From assembly GCA_014238615.1 (NCBI GenBank), contig JABAAT010000035.1, forward strand, positions 1-50,542: a stretch of DNA of 50,542 nucleotides, written 5' to 3'. Origin of the DNA: Gammaproteobacteria bacterium (GTDB taxonomy: Bacteria > Pseudomonadota > Gammaproteobacteria > Porifericomitales > Porifericomitaceae). A program made the position numbers and the translations under genes. Shown here in pieces: positions 1 to 8,172 of the stretch. Below the pieces are notes generated by a model. That model saw only the letters and a list, made by a program, of their open reading frames with translations, searched no databases and was not told where the DNA came from. The stretch's first letter is position 1. Every line of letters starts with the position of its first letter.

Positions 1-29
1 CTCAGGGGGAATCTCTCATGGGAAAGCTC

Positions 30-986
30 TCAGGATGGGTCCTTGGGATGCTCTTGTCGTCCGGCCGCTCCCCGCAGGCGCCTGTCGGCTTCCAGGTAGC
101 GGGCACTGGTTGCGTCAATGACCTCGGCGGGCAGATTCGGAGCCGGCGGGCTGTGATCCCAGTTGCAACGGTCCAGGTAGTCGCGTACATACTGCTTGTC
201 AAAGCTGGGTTGCTCGCTGCCCGGCTGGTAACCGTCGGCCGCCCAGAAGCGCGATGAGTCCGGAGTCAGCAGTTCGTCGATCAGGTGTAACTCCCCGGCT
301 TCATCCAAGCCGAACTCGAACTTGGTATCGGCGAGCAGCAGGCCGCGTTGGGCAGCGTATGCGGCCGCCTGCCGGTATATATCCAGGCTCGCCGTACACA
401 CCCGATCCGCCAGGGTTTTACCCAGCAGCTTCTCGACTTCTTCCTGGCTGATATTGCGATCGTGCTCCCCGGGCGCGGCCTTCGTGGATGGTGTAAAGAT
501 CGGTTTTGGAAGCTGCTCGGAGTGTTGCAGGTTTCGTGGCAGCGGGATGCCGCAGACGGCGCCTGTTTCCTGGTATTCCCGCCAGCCGGAGCCGCTCAGG
601 TAACCGCGTACGATGGCCTCTATGGGGAGAGGCCGCAGGCGCTGCACCACGGCGGAGCGGCCCTGCAGTGCCGCAAGCGCTGCACTCCCGGCGGGCAGCA
701 GCTGCTGCAGGGTGGGGGAGGCCAGGTAGTGGTCGGGCACCGGAAGCTGCAAGGTGCGGCTCCAGAACAGCGACAGTTGGTTCAGTACCCGGCCTTTGCC
801 GGGAATCGCCTGGGGCAAAACCACATCGTAGGCGGAGATACGGTCGGTGGTGACAATCAGTAATTGTGTTTCACCGATGGCGTAAATGTCGCGGATTTTT
901 CCCTGGCGGAGCAAGGGCAGACCTGGCACCACGGAATGCGCCATTGGGGGAGGTGATGGAGTGCGTGTGTCCTGATCCAGGCCCAT
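30..986 (-). CDS. purC: Phosphoribosylaminoimidazole-succinocarboxamide synthase (SAICAR synthetase)
   Basis: Cytosolic purine-biosynthesis enzyme that joins aspartate to CAIR in an ATP-dependent step. The nucleotide-binding start RQGKIRDIY, the segment VRGYLSGSGWREY, and the ADTKFEFG and DELLTPDSSRFW motifs are all visible, typical of the bacterial single-domain enzyme. I chose the ATG at 986 (318 residues) because a GGAG lies about 12 bases upstream. The frame stays open to 1094, and a second ATG at 944 (304 residues) is closer to the usual length of about 295-300, so the N-terminus is uncertain. It lies 174 bases downstream of ppc with its own candidate promoter, so it may be transcribed separately from the serine-cycle operon. 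Confidence 0.95.
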   Translation of the reverse strand: MGLDQDTRTPSPPPMAHSVVPGLPLLRQGKIRDIYAIGETQLLIVTTDRISAYDVVLPQAIPGKGRVLNQLSLFWSRTLQLPVPDHYLASPTLQQLLPAGSAALAALQGRSAVVQRLRPLPIEAIVRGYLSGSGWREYQETGAVCGIPLPRNLQHSEQLPKPIFTPSTKAAPGEHDRNISQEEVEKLLGKTLADRVCTASLDIYRQAAAYAAQRGLLLADTKFEFGLDEAGELHLIDELLTPDSSRFWAADGYQPGSEQPSFDKQYVRDYLDRCNWDHSPPAPNLPAEVIDATSARYLEADRRLRGAAGRQEHPKDPS

Positions 987-1113
987 GGTATGGAAGTGCT
1001 CCGGCAAGGGACGGTTTGCCCGCGTTGCGTCCGGGAAGGTTTCTGAGTTATGAGTGAAGCCGCCCTCTTCCCCCGGCGGTGCGCGGAGAGGCATGGGAGA
1101 GCGACAGCGCTCC

Positions 1114-1142
1114 AGTATAGCGAAAATCGGTCTTCTTAAATC
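1114..1142 (-). promoter_or_regulatory. Candidate sigma-70 promoter for purC
   Basis: On the minus strand a TATACT hexamer (1114-1119) matches the -10 consensus well. At 17 bases' spacing the -35 position (1137-1142) reads GATTTA, which is weak. It sits in the only untranslated stretch before purC. It overlaps the ppc terminator-like hairpin, so the two readings compete for the same bases. Confidence 0.35.
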
Positions 1143-1155
1143 CGATCTTTTTAAG
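1121..1155 (-). terminator. Candidate intrinsic terminator after ppc
   Basis: Just after the ppc stop, the minus strand reads an A-run, ATCGG, an 11-base loop, CCGAT and then a T-run. The five Watson-Crick pairs extend to about eight counting G-U and A-U pairs. The position at the end of the serine-cycle operon fits termination, but the stem is short. Confidence 0.4.
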
Positions 1156-1160
1156 GCATA

Positions 1161-3941
1161 TCAGCCGGTCCAGCCCAGGCCGGCGGAGATGCAGTTCATG
1201 GAGAGCAGCAGGGCTTCCAGCTTGGCGGGGTCACGTTTTTCCCTCAACTTTTCGATGAGCGCCACCTGTTCCAGGCCGGCGGCGCGCAGAATGGGCAGGC
1301 GCCGTTCCAGCTTGCGGCTGTACTTGCGAAATCCCCGCGCCAGGTGCTTGTGGCCGCTGAGCTGAAGGATGTGTTTGCGGGTCAGCAGGTACTCTTCCTT
1401 AAAGAGCTTGTAGAAGGTGTTGCGCAGCTCCGGGGGGGCCAGGCCGGCGTAGCTCTGGGCGACTTCCGGGTCCACCAGGGCCAGGGTTTTCTCGACTTCG
1501 TTGATGATCAGGCGGAACAGGCGGTGCTCCTTGTACATGTCTTTCAGCAGTGTGCGGCGGCTCGGCCCCGCCTTGGCGCGGCCTGCCAGGAAGTCACGCA
1601 GGGCGCTGCCGATGCCGTACCAGCCGGGTACCAGGTGACGGTTCTGGGTCCAGGCGAAGACCCAGGGGATGGCGCGTAGATCTTCCAGGGTCTGCAGGCC
1701 GGAGCGCCGCGCCGGGCGTGAGCCGATGTTGAGTTGCTTCAGCTCCTCCACCGGGCTGGCGGCCGTAAAGTATTCCACCAGTCCGGGGCGCTCCAGGAGG
1801 CTGCGGTAGCGTACGTAGGCCGTACCGGAGAGGGCCTCCATGGCCTCGTTGAATTCCGGGCGGGGGCGCAACTCCTGTTCCTCCATGGAGCGCAGGCTGT
1901 GTTCCAGAACGCTTGCGAACAGCAGTTCCAGGTTGTAGATTGCCGTGCCCTGGTTGGCGTACTTGTGAGAGACGGCTTCGCCCTGCTCGGTGATGCGCAG
2001 GCGGCCGTCTATGGAGCCGGGCGGCTGGGCGGCGATGGCGCGTCCGGTGGGCACACCGCCCCGGCACACGGAGCCGCCGCGGCCGTGGAAGAAGACGATG
2101 CGGGTACCAGTGCGCGCCGCGACATCCATGAGCAGGCGCTGCGTTTTGGCGAGCTCCCAGTGGGAAGTGAAGAAGCCACCGTCCTTGTTTGAGTCCGAGT
2201 AGCCGAGCATGACCTCCTGAACGCCGTGGTAGCGCACGCTGTTTTGCACCACCGGCACTTCCAGCAGTTCCTGGAGCACGCGCGGCGCCTCCTGTAAATC
2301 GCGGATGGACTCGAACAGGGGCACGATGGATAGGGCGCAGGCTTCCATTCCCTGGCGGTCGGTGAAGAGCCCGGTGTACTTGCACAGCAGGTAGAGACCG
2401 AGCACATCATCGGCGCGGCGCGTCAGGCTGAGAATGAAGGCGCCGATCGCTTCGTCGTCCAGGTGGTTGCGGTGTTGCGCCAGGTTCCTGAGCAGCACCA
2501 GGACGCTATTGGAGCGTTCATCCATCCCGGAGAGGCGCGGCAGAGAGCGTATGGGAGTAGCGAGTTCGCGCAGCAGCCAGTCTTTCCAGGCCGGATCACC
2601 GGGCGTGACGCCAGGCAGCGCCAGGCTGCGCCGCACCTGGTTCAGGGTGTGCTGGATGGCGGAGGTGTTCTCGCGCAGATCCAAGCGCATGGAGCAGAAG
2701 CGGAAGGTCTGCGCCTGGCGCCGCAGGGGGCTGATCCAGCGGTGCGCCAGGTGTGGACAGCCGGACTCTTCCAGACCCTGTTCCAGGGTGCGGATATCCG
2801 CAATGTATTCCTTGGCGCTGGTGTAGAGCTGATGGCGCGGCACTCCGGGCCGGTCGCCGTGCGCGTCATCCAGGGTGTGCTTCAGTCTTTGCAGCATGAT
2901 GGCGCTCCATTGCCGAAAGACTTCGTTGGGATTGCGCGCTACGATGCTTTTTGCGTTCGGCAGCTTCCGCAAACGTTTTTGCAGTGTTTCATTGAATTGA
3001 TGCGCCACTGCCACCGCGTGTTTACTGATGCTCAATTGCTGCAGGACACGGAACAGGCCCGCGTGGTGGCAGCGTATGGCGGCGCAGCGATATTCGCGCA
3101 GGGCGTCCAGGGTGACCTGTGGAGTCACCGCTGGATTGCCGTCCCGGTCTCCGCCGATCCAGGAAGCCACCCGCAGCGGCGGCGGCGGCGCTTCCTCGTC
3201 CGGATAGTTCTGCTCCATGGCGGAGCGCAGTCGCTCCAGGACCTCGGGCACGCAGACGTAGAAGCTTTGTTCCAGGAAGTGCAGGCCCCAGGTGACTTCC
3301 TGGGGAACGCTTGGCTTTTCCAGGCGCAGCTCGCCGCTTAGCCACAACAGCTCGATCTCGGCGCGCAGTTCCTGGGCGAAATCCTCCCGTTCGCGCGGCG
3401 TCCAGCGGCTGCCTTCCAGGCGGTAGAGCAGCACGTAGATGCGGCGGTGAATCTCCATGACCGTAATGCGCTTGGCCTCGGTCGGATGGGCGGTCAGGGT
3501 CGGCGTGACGCGGGTGTTTTCCAACAAGTCGCGGAGCTTTGCAGTGGGGACGCCTGCGGCGCGCGCCCGGCCCAGAACAAAAGCCAGGGAACCGGGGACT
3601 TTCTCCAGGCCATGGTAAGTCTCGGTCTGGCGGCGGCGGCGCATGGCGGTGTTTTCCTCCGCGATGTTGAGGAGTTGGAACCAGATGCCCCATGCCTGCA
3701 TGAGCTTGCGTAGCATTCCCGGGTCGTTCGGTGCCGGCGCCTGCGCCTTCTGGACCGGGCCTTGGGTCAGGGCTTCCAGGATTTCCGGGCAGTGCTCCCT
3801 GACCACGGAGCGGAATTGCCGTCGCAACAGGTCGATGACCTGGCTGGCGTAAGCCGCCGCGACAGCGTCCAGACGCTGGGTGGTGGGATTCCTGAGGCCG
3901 TAAAGCGGGGGGAGATCGGCGACCGGGTCCGGTGAATTCAC
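1161..3941 (-). CDS. ppc: Phosphoenolpyruvate carboxylase
   Basis: Carboxylates PEP with bicarbonate to oxaloacetate, the CO2-fixing step of the serine cycle. The protein has 926 residues, within the family range. Visible motifs are the catalytic-histidine block TLTAHPTEAKR (His152), GGDRDGNP, GYSDSNKDGG, FHGRGGSVCRGG and ITEQGE, and the C-terminus ends in the family-like WTG. The GRGG loop carries Cys where E. coli has Gly (SVCRGG). It starts at a GTG that overlaps the hprA stop by four bases (GTGA), so it is translationally coupled as the last serine-cycle gene. Its place in this operon argues for an assimilatory serine-cycle role rather than only anaplerosis. Confidence 0.97.
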   Translation of the reverse strand: MNSPDPVADLPPLYGLRNPTTQRLDAVAAAYASQVIDLLRRQFRSVVREHCPEILEALTQGPVQKAQAPAPNDPGMLRKLMQAWGIWFQLLNIAEENTAMRRRRQTETYHGLEKVPGSLAFVLGRARAAGVPTAKLRDLLENTRVTPTLTAHPTEAKRITVMEIHRRIYVLLYRLEGSRWTPREREDFAQELRAEIELLWLSGELRLEKPSVPQEVTWGLHFLEQSFYVCVPEVLERLRSAMEQNYPDEEAPPPPLRVASWIGGDRDGNPAVTPQVTLDALREYRCAAIRCHHAGLFRVLQQLSISKHAVAVAHQFNETLQKRLRKLPNAKSIVARNPNEVFRQWSAIMLQRLKHTLDDAHGDRPGVPRHQLYTSAKEYIADIRTLEQGLEESGCPHLAHRWISPLRRQAQTFRFCSMRLDLRENTSAIQHTLNQVRRSLALPGVTPGDPAWKDWLLRELATPIRSLPRLSGMDERSNSVLVLLRNLAQHRNHLDDEAIGAFILSLTRRADDVLGLYLLCKYTGLFTDRQGMEACALSIVPLFESIRDLQEAPRVLQELLEVPVVQNSVRYHGVQEVMLGYSDSNKDGGFFTSHWELAKTQRLLMDVAARTGTRIVFFHGRGGSVCRGGVPTGRAIAAQPPGSIDGRLRITEQGEAVSHKYANQGTAIYNLELLFASVLEHSLRSMEEQELRPRPEFNEAMEALSGTAYVRYRSLLERPGLVEYFTAASPVEELKQLNIGSRPARRSGLQTLEDLRAIPWVFAWTQNRHLVPGWYGIGSALRDFLAGRAKAGPSRRTLLKDMYKEHRLFRLIINEVEKTLALVDPEVAQSYAGLAPPELRNTFYKLFKEEYLLTRKHILQLSGHKHLARGFRKYSRKLERRLPILRAAGLEQVALIEKLREKRDPAKLEALLLSMNCISAGLGWTG

Positions 3942-4912
3942 GCGACGCGGTCGGGGGGGGGACGGCCCTCAAAAAAGGCCTGCAGGTTGCTCAGCACGCG
4001 CATCCCCATGGCGACGCGGGTCTCGCGCGAGGCGCTGCCCAGGTGCGGCGCCAGCAGCACCTGTTCCATGTGCACCAGTTCCGGGTGTACCCTTGGTTCC
4101 TGCTCGTAGACGTCCAGGCCGGCGCCGGCCAGGTGACCCTTGCGCAGTACCTCGACCAGGGCTGCTTCGTCCACGACGTCGCCGCGCGCGGTGTTGATCA
4201 GGAAAGCGCCGCGTTGCATGTGGTTCAGCCGGTCCGCGTTCATCAGGTGGCGGGTCTGTTTGCCGCCGGGGCAGTGCAGGGAGACGAAGTCGGCTTCTGC
4301 CAGCAGCGTTTCCAGGCTGTCACGGGCCTCGGCTTGTACCTCGGCCATGGCTTCGGGTGAGGGTGACTGCGGATCGTGGAACAGGATCCGCATGCCGAAA
4401 CCATGGTGTGCGCGCCGCGCCACGGCGCGCGCGATGCGGCCGAAGCCGACCAGGCCCAGGGTTTTGCCGCTTACCCGGGTGGCCAGCATGTGTGTGGGCC
4501 GCCAGCCGCCCCATTGCCCGGCCCGCAGGCAGCGTTCGCCTTCGCCGAGGCGGCGTGCGGCCGCCAGCAGCAGGGCCATGGCCAGGTCGGCCGTGCAGTC
4601 GGTCAATACTTCCGGAGTGTTGGTGACCACCAGTTCGCGCCGCCGCGTCGCCTTCAGGTCGATGTGGTTGAAGCCGACTCCGAAGTTGCCGAGGATACGG
4701 GCGCGGCAAGATTCGGTTTCCAGGACTTCGGCATCGATGCGATCCGAGACGGTGGGGCAGAGCGCATCGGATTCGGCCAGGGCGCCTTGCAGCTCAGCCA
4801 CGCTGAGCGGGTGGTCGTCTCCGTTCAAGTGGACATCGTAGAGTTCCGCCAGGTGGGCCTCTACTTCCCCGGGCCAGCGGCGGGTCAGGGTGACTACGTG
4901 TTTTTTACTCAT
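3938..4912 (-). CDS. hprA: Hydroxypyruvate/glyoxylate reductase (D-2-hydroxyacid dehydrogenase)
   Basis: NAD(P)H-dependent reductase expected to turn hydroxypyruvate from the Sga reaction into D-glycerate. The 324-residue protein has the D-2-hydroxyacid dehydrogenase layout: NFGVGFNHID substrate loop, GLVGFGRIARAVA nucleotide-binding motif, and the catalytic Arg (NTARGD), Glu (YEQEP) and His (APHLGSAS). By sequence style it is closest to the GyaR/GhrB glyoxylate-reductase branch, so the symbol hprA rests mainly on operon context. Preference for hydroxypyruvate over glyoxylate cannot be read from sequence. It overlaps ppc by four bases and is separated from mtkB by 127 bases that hold two hairpins. 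Confidence 0.9.
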   Translation of the reverse strand: MSKKHVVTLTRRWPGEVEAHLAELYDVHLNGDDHPLSVAELQGALAESDALCPTVSDRIDAEVLETESCRARILGNFGVGFNHIDLKATRRRELVVTNTPEVLTDCTADLAMALLLAAARRLGEGERCLRAGQWGGWRPTHMLATRVSGKTLGLVGFGRIARAVARRAHHGFGMRILFHDPQSPSPEAMAEVQAEARDSLETLLAEADFVSLHCPGGKQTRHLMNADRLNHMQRGAFLINTARGDVVDEAALVEVLRKGHLAGAGLDVYEQEPRVHPELVHMEQVLLAPHLGSASRETRVAMGMRVLSNLQAFFEGRPPPDRVA

Positions 4913-4942
4913 GCCTTGTTACCTGGTTTCCGCGGAGCAGTC

Positions 4943-4994
4943 CGGAGGGTGGCCTCCGCGAGGGGAGTGAGGGGAGAGGTGGGCCTGTGAGGCC
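4943..4994 (-). other. Two small hairpins between mtkB and hprA
   Basis: The 127-base gap holds two perfect inverted repeats: CGGAGG/CCTCCG with a 4-base loop (4943-4958) and GGCCT/AGGCC with a 3-base loop (4982-4994). No T-run follows on the minus strand, so these look more like mRNA-processing or stabilising stems inside the operon than a terminator. No internal promoter is convincing. Confidence 0.3.
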
Positions 4995-5039
4995 GCCGTT
5001 ACTTTCCGCCGTCGTGGCTTCCTCCCGTCGAAGTTATTT

Positions 5040-5921
5040 TTAGCCGAGGATCTTCGCCACGGAGGCGCCGATCATGGACGGGTTCGGCGCGACTTCCACC
5101 CCGCAGTCACGCAGGATCTCGATTTTTTCCGCGGCGCTTTCGCCGTAGGCGGAAACGATCGCGCCGGCGTGCCCCATGCGCCGCCCGCGCGGCGCGGTGA
5201 GTCCGGCGATGTAGCCCAACACGGGCTTTTTCATGTGCTCCTTGGCGAAGTGCGCGGCCTCGCTCTCCTGGGGGCCGCCGATTTCACCGATCATGACGAT
5301 GGCGTCGGTCTCGTCGTCCTGTTCGAATAACTCCAGGATGTCTCGGAAAGAACTGCCGTTCACGGGATCGCCGCCGATGCCGATGCTGCTGGAAATGCCG
5401 ATGTTCAGTGCCTGCATCTGCGCCGCCGCCTCGTAGCCCAGGGTGCCGGAACGGCTCACGATGCCGATGCGGCCGTGCATGTAGATATGCCCGGGCATGA
5501 TGCCCAGCATGGCTTTGCCCGGGCTGATATTGCCGGCGCAGTTGGGTCCGGTGAGGATCATCTTTTGTTCGCGTCGGTAGCGGCGCATGTAGCGTTTCAC
5601 GCGAATCATGTCGTGCGCCGGGATGCCGTCGGTGATCGCCACGCAGTATCGAATGCCGCCGTCCGCGGCTTCCATGATGGAGTCACCGGCAAATGGCGCC
5701 GGTACGAAGATGATGCTGGTATCGGCGTTGGTGGCCTTTACCGCATCCTTGACGGTGTTGAAGACCGGCCGTTCCAGGTGTTGCATACCGCCTTTGCCGG
5801 GCGTCACGCCGCCCACGATTTGGGTTCCGTAGGCCAGCATTTCCTTCGCGTGGAAGGTTCCAATCTGGCCGGTGAAGCCTTGTACGATGACGCGGTTGTT
5901 TTGATCGATGAGGATCGCCAT
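5040..5921 (-). CDS. mtkB: Malate-CoA ligase (malate thiokinase) alpha subunit
   Basis: CoA-binding, phospho-histidine subunit of malate thiokinase, which makes malyl-CoA from malate, CoA and ATP. The 293-residue protein is SucD-like: Rossmann start VQGFTGQIGTFH, TGPNCAGNISPG, SRSGTLGYE, IGEIGGPQE and the phospho-histidine loop GRRMGHAGAIV (His251). The insert VKRYMRRYRREQK after GIPAHDM is the pattern I associate with methylotroph MtkB rather than TCA-cycle SucD. Placement between mtkA and hprA, with mcl upstream, supports the malate rather than succinate assignment. The gap to mtkA is 45 bases. Confidence 0.95.
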   Translation of the reverse strand: MAILIDQNNRVIVQGFTGQIGTFHAKEMLAYGTQIVGGVTPGKGGMQHLERPVFNTVKDAVKATNADTSIIFVPAPFAGDSIMEAADGGIRYCVAITDGIPAHDMIRVKRYMRRYRREQKMILTGPNCAGNISPGKAMLGIMPGHIYMHGRIGIVSRSGTLGYEAAAQMQALNIGISSSIGIGGDPVNGSSFRDILELFEQDDETDAIVMIGEIGGPQESEAAHFAKEHMKKPVLGYIAGLTAPRGRRMGHAGAIVSAYGESAAEKIEILRDCGVEVAPNPSMIGASVAKILG

Positions 5922-5966
5922 GATTTAGGTCTCTCTAAAGAGCGCGGGCGGGCGCGGCGGGTTGAT

Positions 5967-7142
5967 TCAGGATGCGGTGTGTCGGCGCCAGGCCTGCACC
6001 GCCTTGTCTGCGGATGCGGCCAGCGATTCGGCCGTGATCACGGGCAGGCCGCTCTCGGCGATGATCTTCCGGCCCTGCTCCACGTTTGTGCCGGACAGAC
6101 GCACCACCAGGGGAATCTTCATCTCCATCTTGCTGACCGCCTGCACGATGCCCTGTGCCACCCAGTCGCAACGGTTGATGCCAGCGAAAATGTTCACAAG
6201 CATGGCCTTCACCTTGGGATCCGAGAGCACCAGCCGGAACGCCTTGGCGACCCGATCGGGCGAGGCGCCGCCGCCGATGTCCATGAAATTGGCCGGCTCG
6301 CCGCCGGCGTGCTTGATCATGTCCATGGTGGCCATGGCCAGGCCCGCGCCGTTGATGATGCAGCCGATTTCGCCGTCCAGTCCCACGTAGTTCAGGCCGC
6401 GGTCCGCGGCCTTCATCTCCAGTTCGTCTTCCTGCGTTTTGTCGCGCAGCTCGGAGACGTCGCGGTGCCGGAACAGGGAATTTTCATCGAAGGACATCTT
6501 GGCGTCCAGGGCCAGCAGGCGGCCGTCTTCGGTGACCACCAGGGGATTCAGTTCCACCATGGTGGCGTCCAGGTCGCGGAAGGCCCGGTAGCAGCCCAGG
6601 ATGGTGGTCGCCGCCTGGCTGATGAGCGAGTAATCAAGTCCCAGTTTGAAGGCGATCTCGCGCGCCTCGAAGGACTGCATACCCACCGCCGGCTCCACCG
6701 CTTTGCGGATCAGGGATTCGGGCTTTTGTACCGACAGCTCCTCGATCTCCATGCCGCCCTCGGCGGAAGCCACCACCATGACCCGTTCCGAGAGCCGATC
6801 CAGCACCAGGGCCAGGTAATATTCGTTGCGGATCGGCACGGCGGCTTCCACGAACAGCCGCGAGACCGTTTTGCCGCGCGGCCCGGTCTGCTGGGTGACC
6901 AGCTTGCGGCCCAGCAGGTCGTCGGCGGTCTCCGAAACCTCATCGAAGGAGGAGCAGACCTTGACGCCTCCGGCTTTACCGCGGGCGCCGGAGTGTATCT
7001 GGGCCTTGACGACCCATTGGGAGCCGCCGATCTCACGCGCCCGGTAAACCGCCTGTTCCGGGCTGTAGGCCAGCCCGCCGGGCGCCGTGCCCACACCGAA
7101 GCGCGCCAGCAATTCCTTGGCCTGGTATTCATGGATGTCTAT
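5967..7142 (-). CDS. mtkA: Malate-CoA ligase beta subunit, apparent ATA start codon
   Basis: ATP-grasp subunit partnering MtkB. Family members begin MD(I/V)HEYQAKELL. Here that N-terminus is fully encoded ([15 protein letters not shown]), but the codon in the initiator position is ATA (7140-7142), eight bases after a perfect GAGGAG Shine-Dalgarno (7151-7156). The frame is closed by the mcl stop at 7158-7160. The only usual start codon nearby is a TTG at 7110-7112, which would delete HEYQAKE and has no good ribosome site. With ATA the protein has 391 residues, matching the family length. Other motifs: [37 protein letters not shown] and [11 protein letters not shown] single-base sequencing error from ATG is the alternative. 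Confidence 0.93.
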   Translation of the reverse strand: MDIHEYQAKELLARFGVGTAPGGLAYSPEQAVYRAREIGGSQWVVKAQIHSGARGKAGGVKVCSSFDEVSETADDLLGRKLVTQQTGPRGKTVSRLFVEAAVPIRNEYYLALVLDRLSERVMVVASAEGGMEIEELSVQKPESLIRKAVEPAVGMQSFEAREIAFKLGLDYSLISQAATTILGCYRAFRDLDATMVELNPLVVTEDGRLLALDAKMSFDENSLFRHRDVSELRDKTQEDELEMKAADRGLNYVGLDGEIGCIINGAGLAMATMDMIKHAGGEPANFMDIGGGASPDRVAKAFRLVLSDPKVKAMLVNIFAGINRCDWVAQGIVQAVSKMEMKIPLVVRLSGTNVEQGRKIIAESGLPVITAESLAASADKAVQAWRRHTAS

Positions 7143-7150
7143 TGGAATAA

Positions 7151-7156
7151 CTCCTC
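7151..7156 (-). promoter_or_regulatory. Shine-Dalgarno that fixes the mtkA start
   Basis: GAGGAG on the minus strand lies within the bases right after the mcl stop, eight bases before the ATA at 7140-7142. Its spacing is ideal for that codon and far too long (38 bases) for the TTG at 7110-7112, so it decides the start. Confidence 0.8.
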
Positions 7157-7157
7157 T

Positions 7158-8108
7158 TCAGTGGGCGCCGGACCGGGCCTCGATGGCCTCGGCCAGTTGC
7201 ACGATGTTACGGGCCATGCGCTCGGTGGCGGCGTCGATCATCTTACCATCCAGGGAAGCGGCGCCCTGGCCGCGTTCGGCGGCCTCGGCGAGCGCGGTGA
7301 GCATGCCGCGCGCTTTCTCTACCTGTTGCGCGCTGGGGGACATGATTTCATTGGCCATCGGGATCTGACTGGGGTGGATGGCCCATTTGCCGTCGTAGCC
7401 CATGGTGACGACGCGCAGGGCGGATTGCCGGTAGCCTTCCTCGTCCCGCAGGTCGCCGAAGGGGCCGTCGATGGCACGCAGGCCGTAGGCGCGGCAGGCC
7501 ACCAGCATGCGCTGCAGGCTGGCGTGCCATTGGTCGCCTGGGTAATCGGGGTGCAGGCCGCCGATGTTCACGGTGCGCGCCCGGCAGCTGGCCGCGTAGT
7601 CGGCGACGCCGAAATGCAGGGCTTCCAGGCGCCGGCTGCATTGCGCTATTTCCTCCACGTTGGCCATGCCCAGGGTGGTCTCTATGAGGGCCTCCAGGCC
7701 GATCGGCTGCTTCCAGCCCCTGGCCTGCTCGATCTGGCTGACCAGGCACTCCACCGTGTAGATGTCTCCAGGCACTCCCACCTTGGGCACCAGCAGCGTG
7801 TCGATACGATCCCCGACCTGTTCCACCAGGTCCACCACGTCCCGGTACATGTACTGCGTGTCCAGACCGTTGATGCGCACGCAGATGCTTTTGCCGCCGC
7901 TGCGCCAATCCATGTCGCGCAGGGCGCGCACGGCGTTTTCGCGGGCCGTGGCCTTATCCGGGGGGGCGACCGAATCCTCCAGGTCCAGGAAAATGTAGTC
8001 CGCGGCGCACGCGGCGGCTTTCTCAAACATCTTGGGTTGCGTCGCCGGCACCGCCAGGGTGCTGCGCTGCAGGCGTATCCGCACCGGCTCATATTGGGTG
8101 AAACTCAT
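7158..8108 (-). CDS. mcl: L-malyl-CoA lyase (HpcH/HpaI citrate-lyase family)
   Basis: Cleaves malyl-CoA to glyoxylate and acetyl-CoA, closing the serine cycle. The 316-residue protein shows the citrate-lyase beta fold signatures: RSTLAVPATQPKMFEKA at the CoA site, the metal-binding FLDLEDSVAPPDK, LVPKVGVPGD, ALIETTLGMANVEEI and YDGKWAIHPSQI. Length and motifs match methylotroph Mcl (MclA). An ATG at 8108 has GGAG nine bases upstream. The stop is immediately followed by the mtkA ribosome site. Family relatives act on citramalyl-CoA or beta-methylmalyl-CoA, but the mtkAB context makes malyl-CoA by far the likeliest substrate. Confidence 0.95.
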   Translation of the reverse strand: MSFTQYEPVRIRLQRSTLAVPATQPKMFEKAAACAADYIFLDLEDSVAPPDKATARENAVRALRDMDWRSGGKSICVRINGLDTQYMYRDVVDLVEQVGDRIDTLLVPKVGVPGDIYTVECLVSQIEQARGWKQPIGLEALIETTLGMANVEEIAQCSRRLEALHFGVADYAASCRARTVNIGGLHPDYPGDQWHASLQRMLVACRAYGLRAIDGPFGDLRDEEGYRQSALRVVTMGYDGKWAIHPSQIPMANEIMSPSAQQVEKARGMLTALAEAAERGQGAASLDGKMIDAATERMARNIVQLAEAIEARSGAH

Positions 8109-8137
8109 GTCTTTATCTCCAGGTGTCCCCGCGAGGT

Positions 8138-8172
8138 TGATTGCGCCCCAGTTGATTGCGCCTGATTGCGCC
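8138..8172. repeat. Three direct copies of TGATTGCGCC
   Basis: The decamer TGATTGCGCC occurs at 8138-8147, 8153-8162 and 8163-8172, filling the gap between the sga stop and the mcl start. The last two copies abut. This could be simple slippage or a protein-binding array within the operon; nothing in the sequence decides. Confidence 0.6.

Noticed and set aside
5475-8165. An 896-residue plus-strand open frame antisense to mtkB, mtkA and mcl
   Set aside because: Its composition mirrors the GC-rich codon pattern of the real minus-strand genes; it shows no domain motif and no ribosome site. It is a shadow frame.
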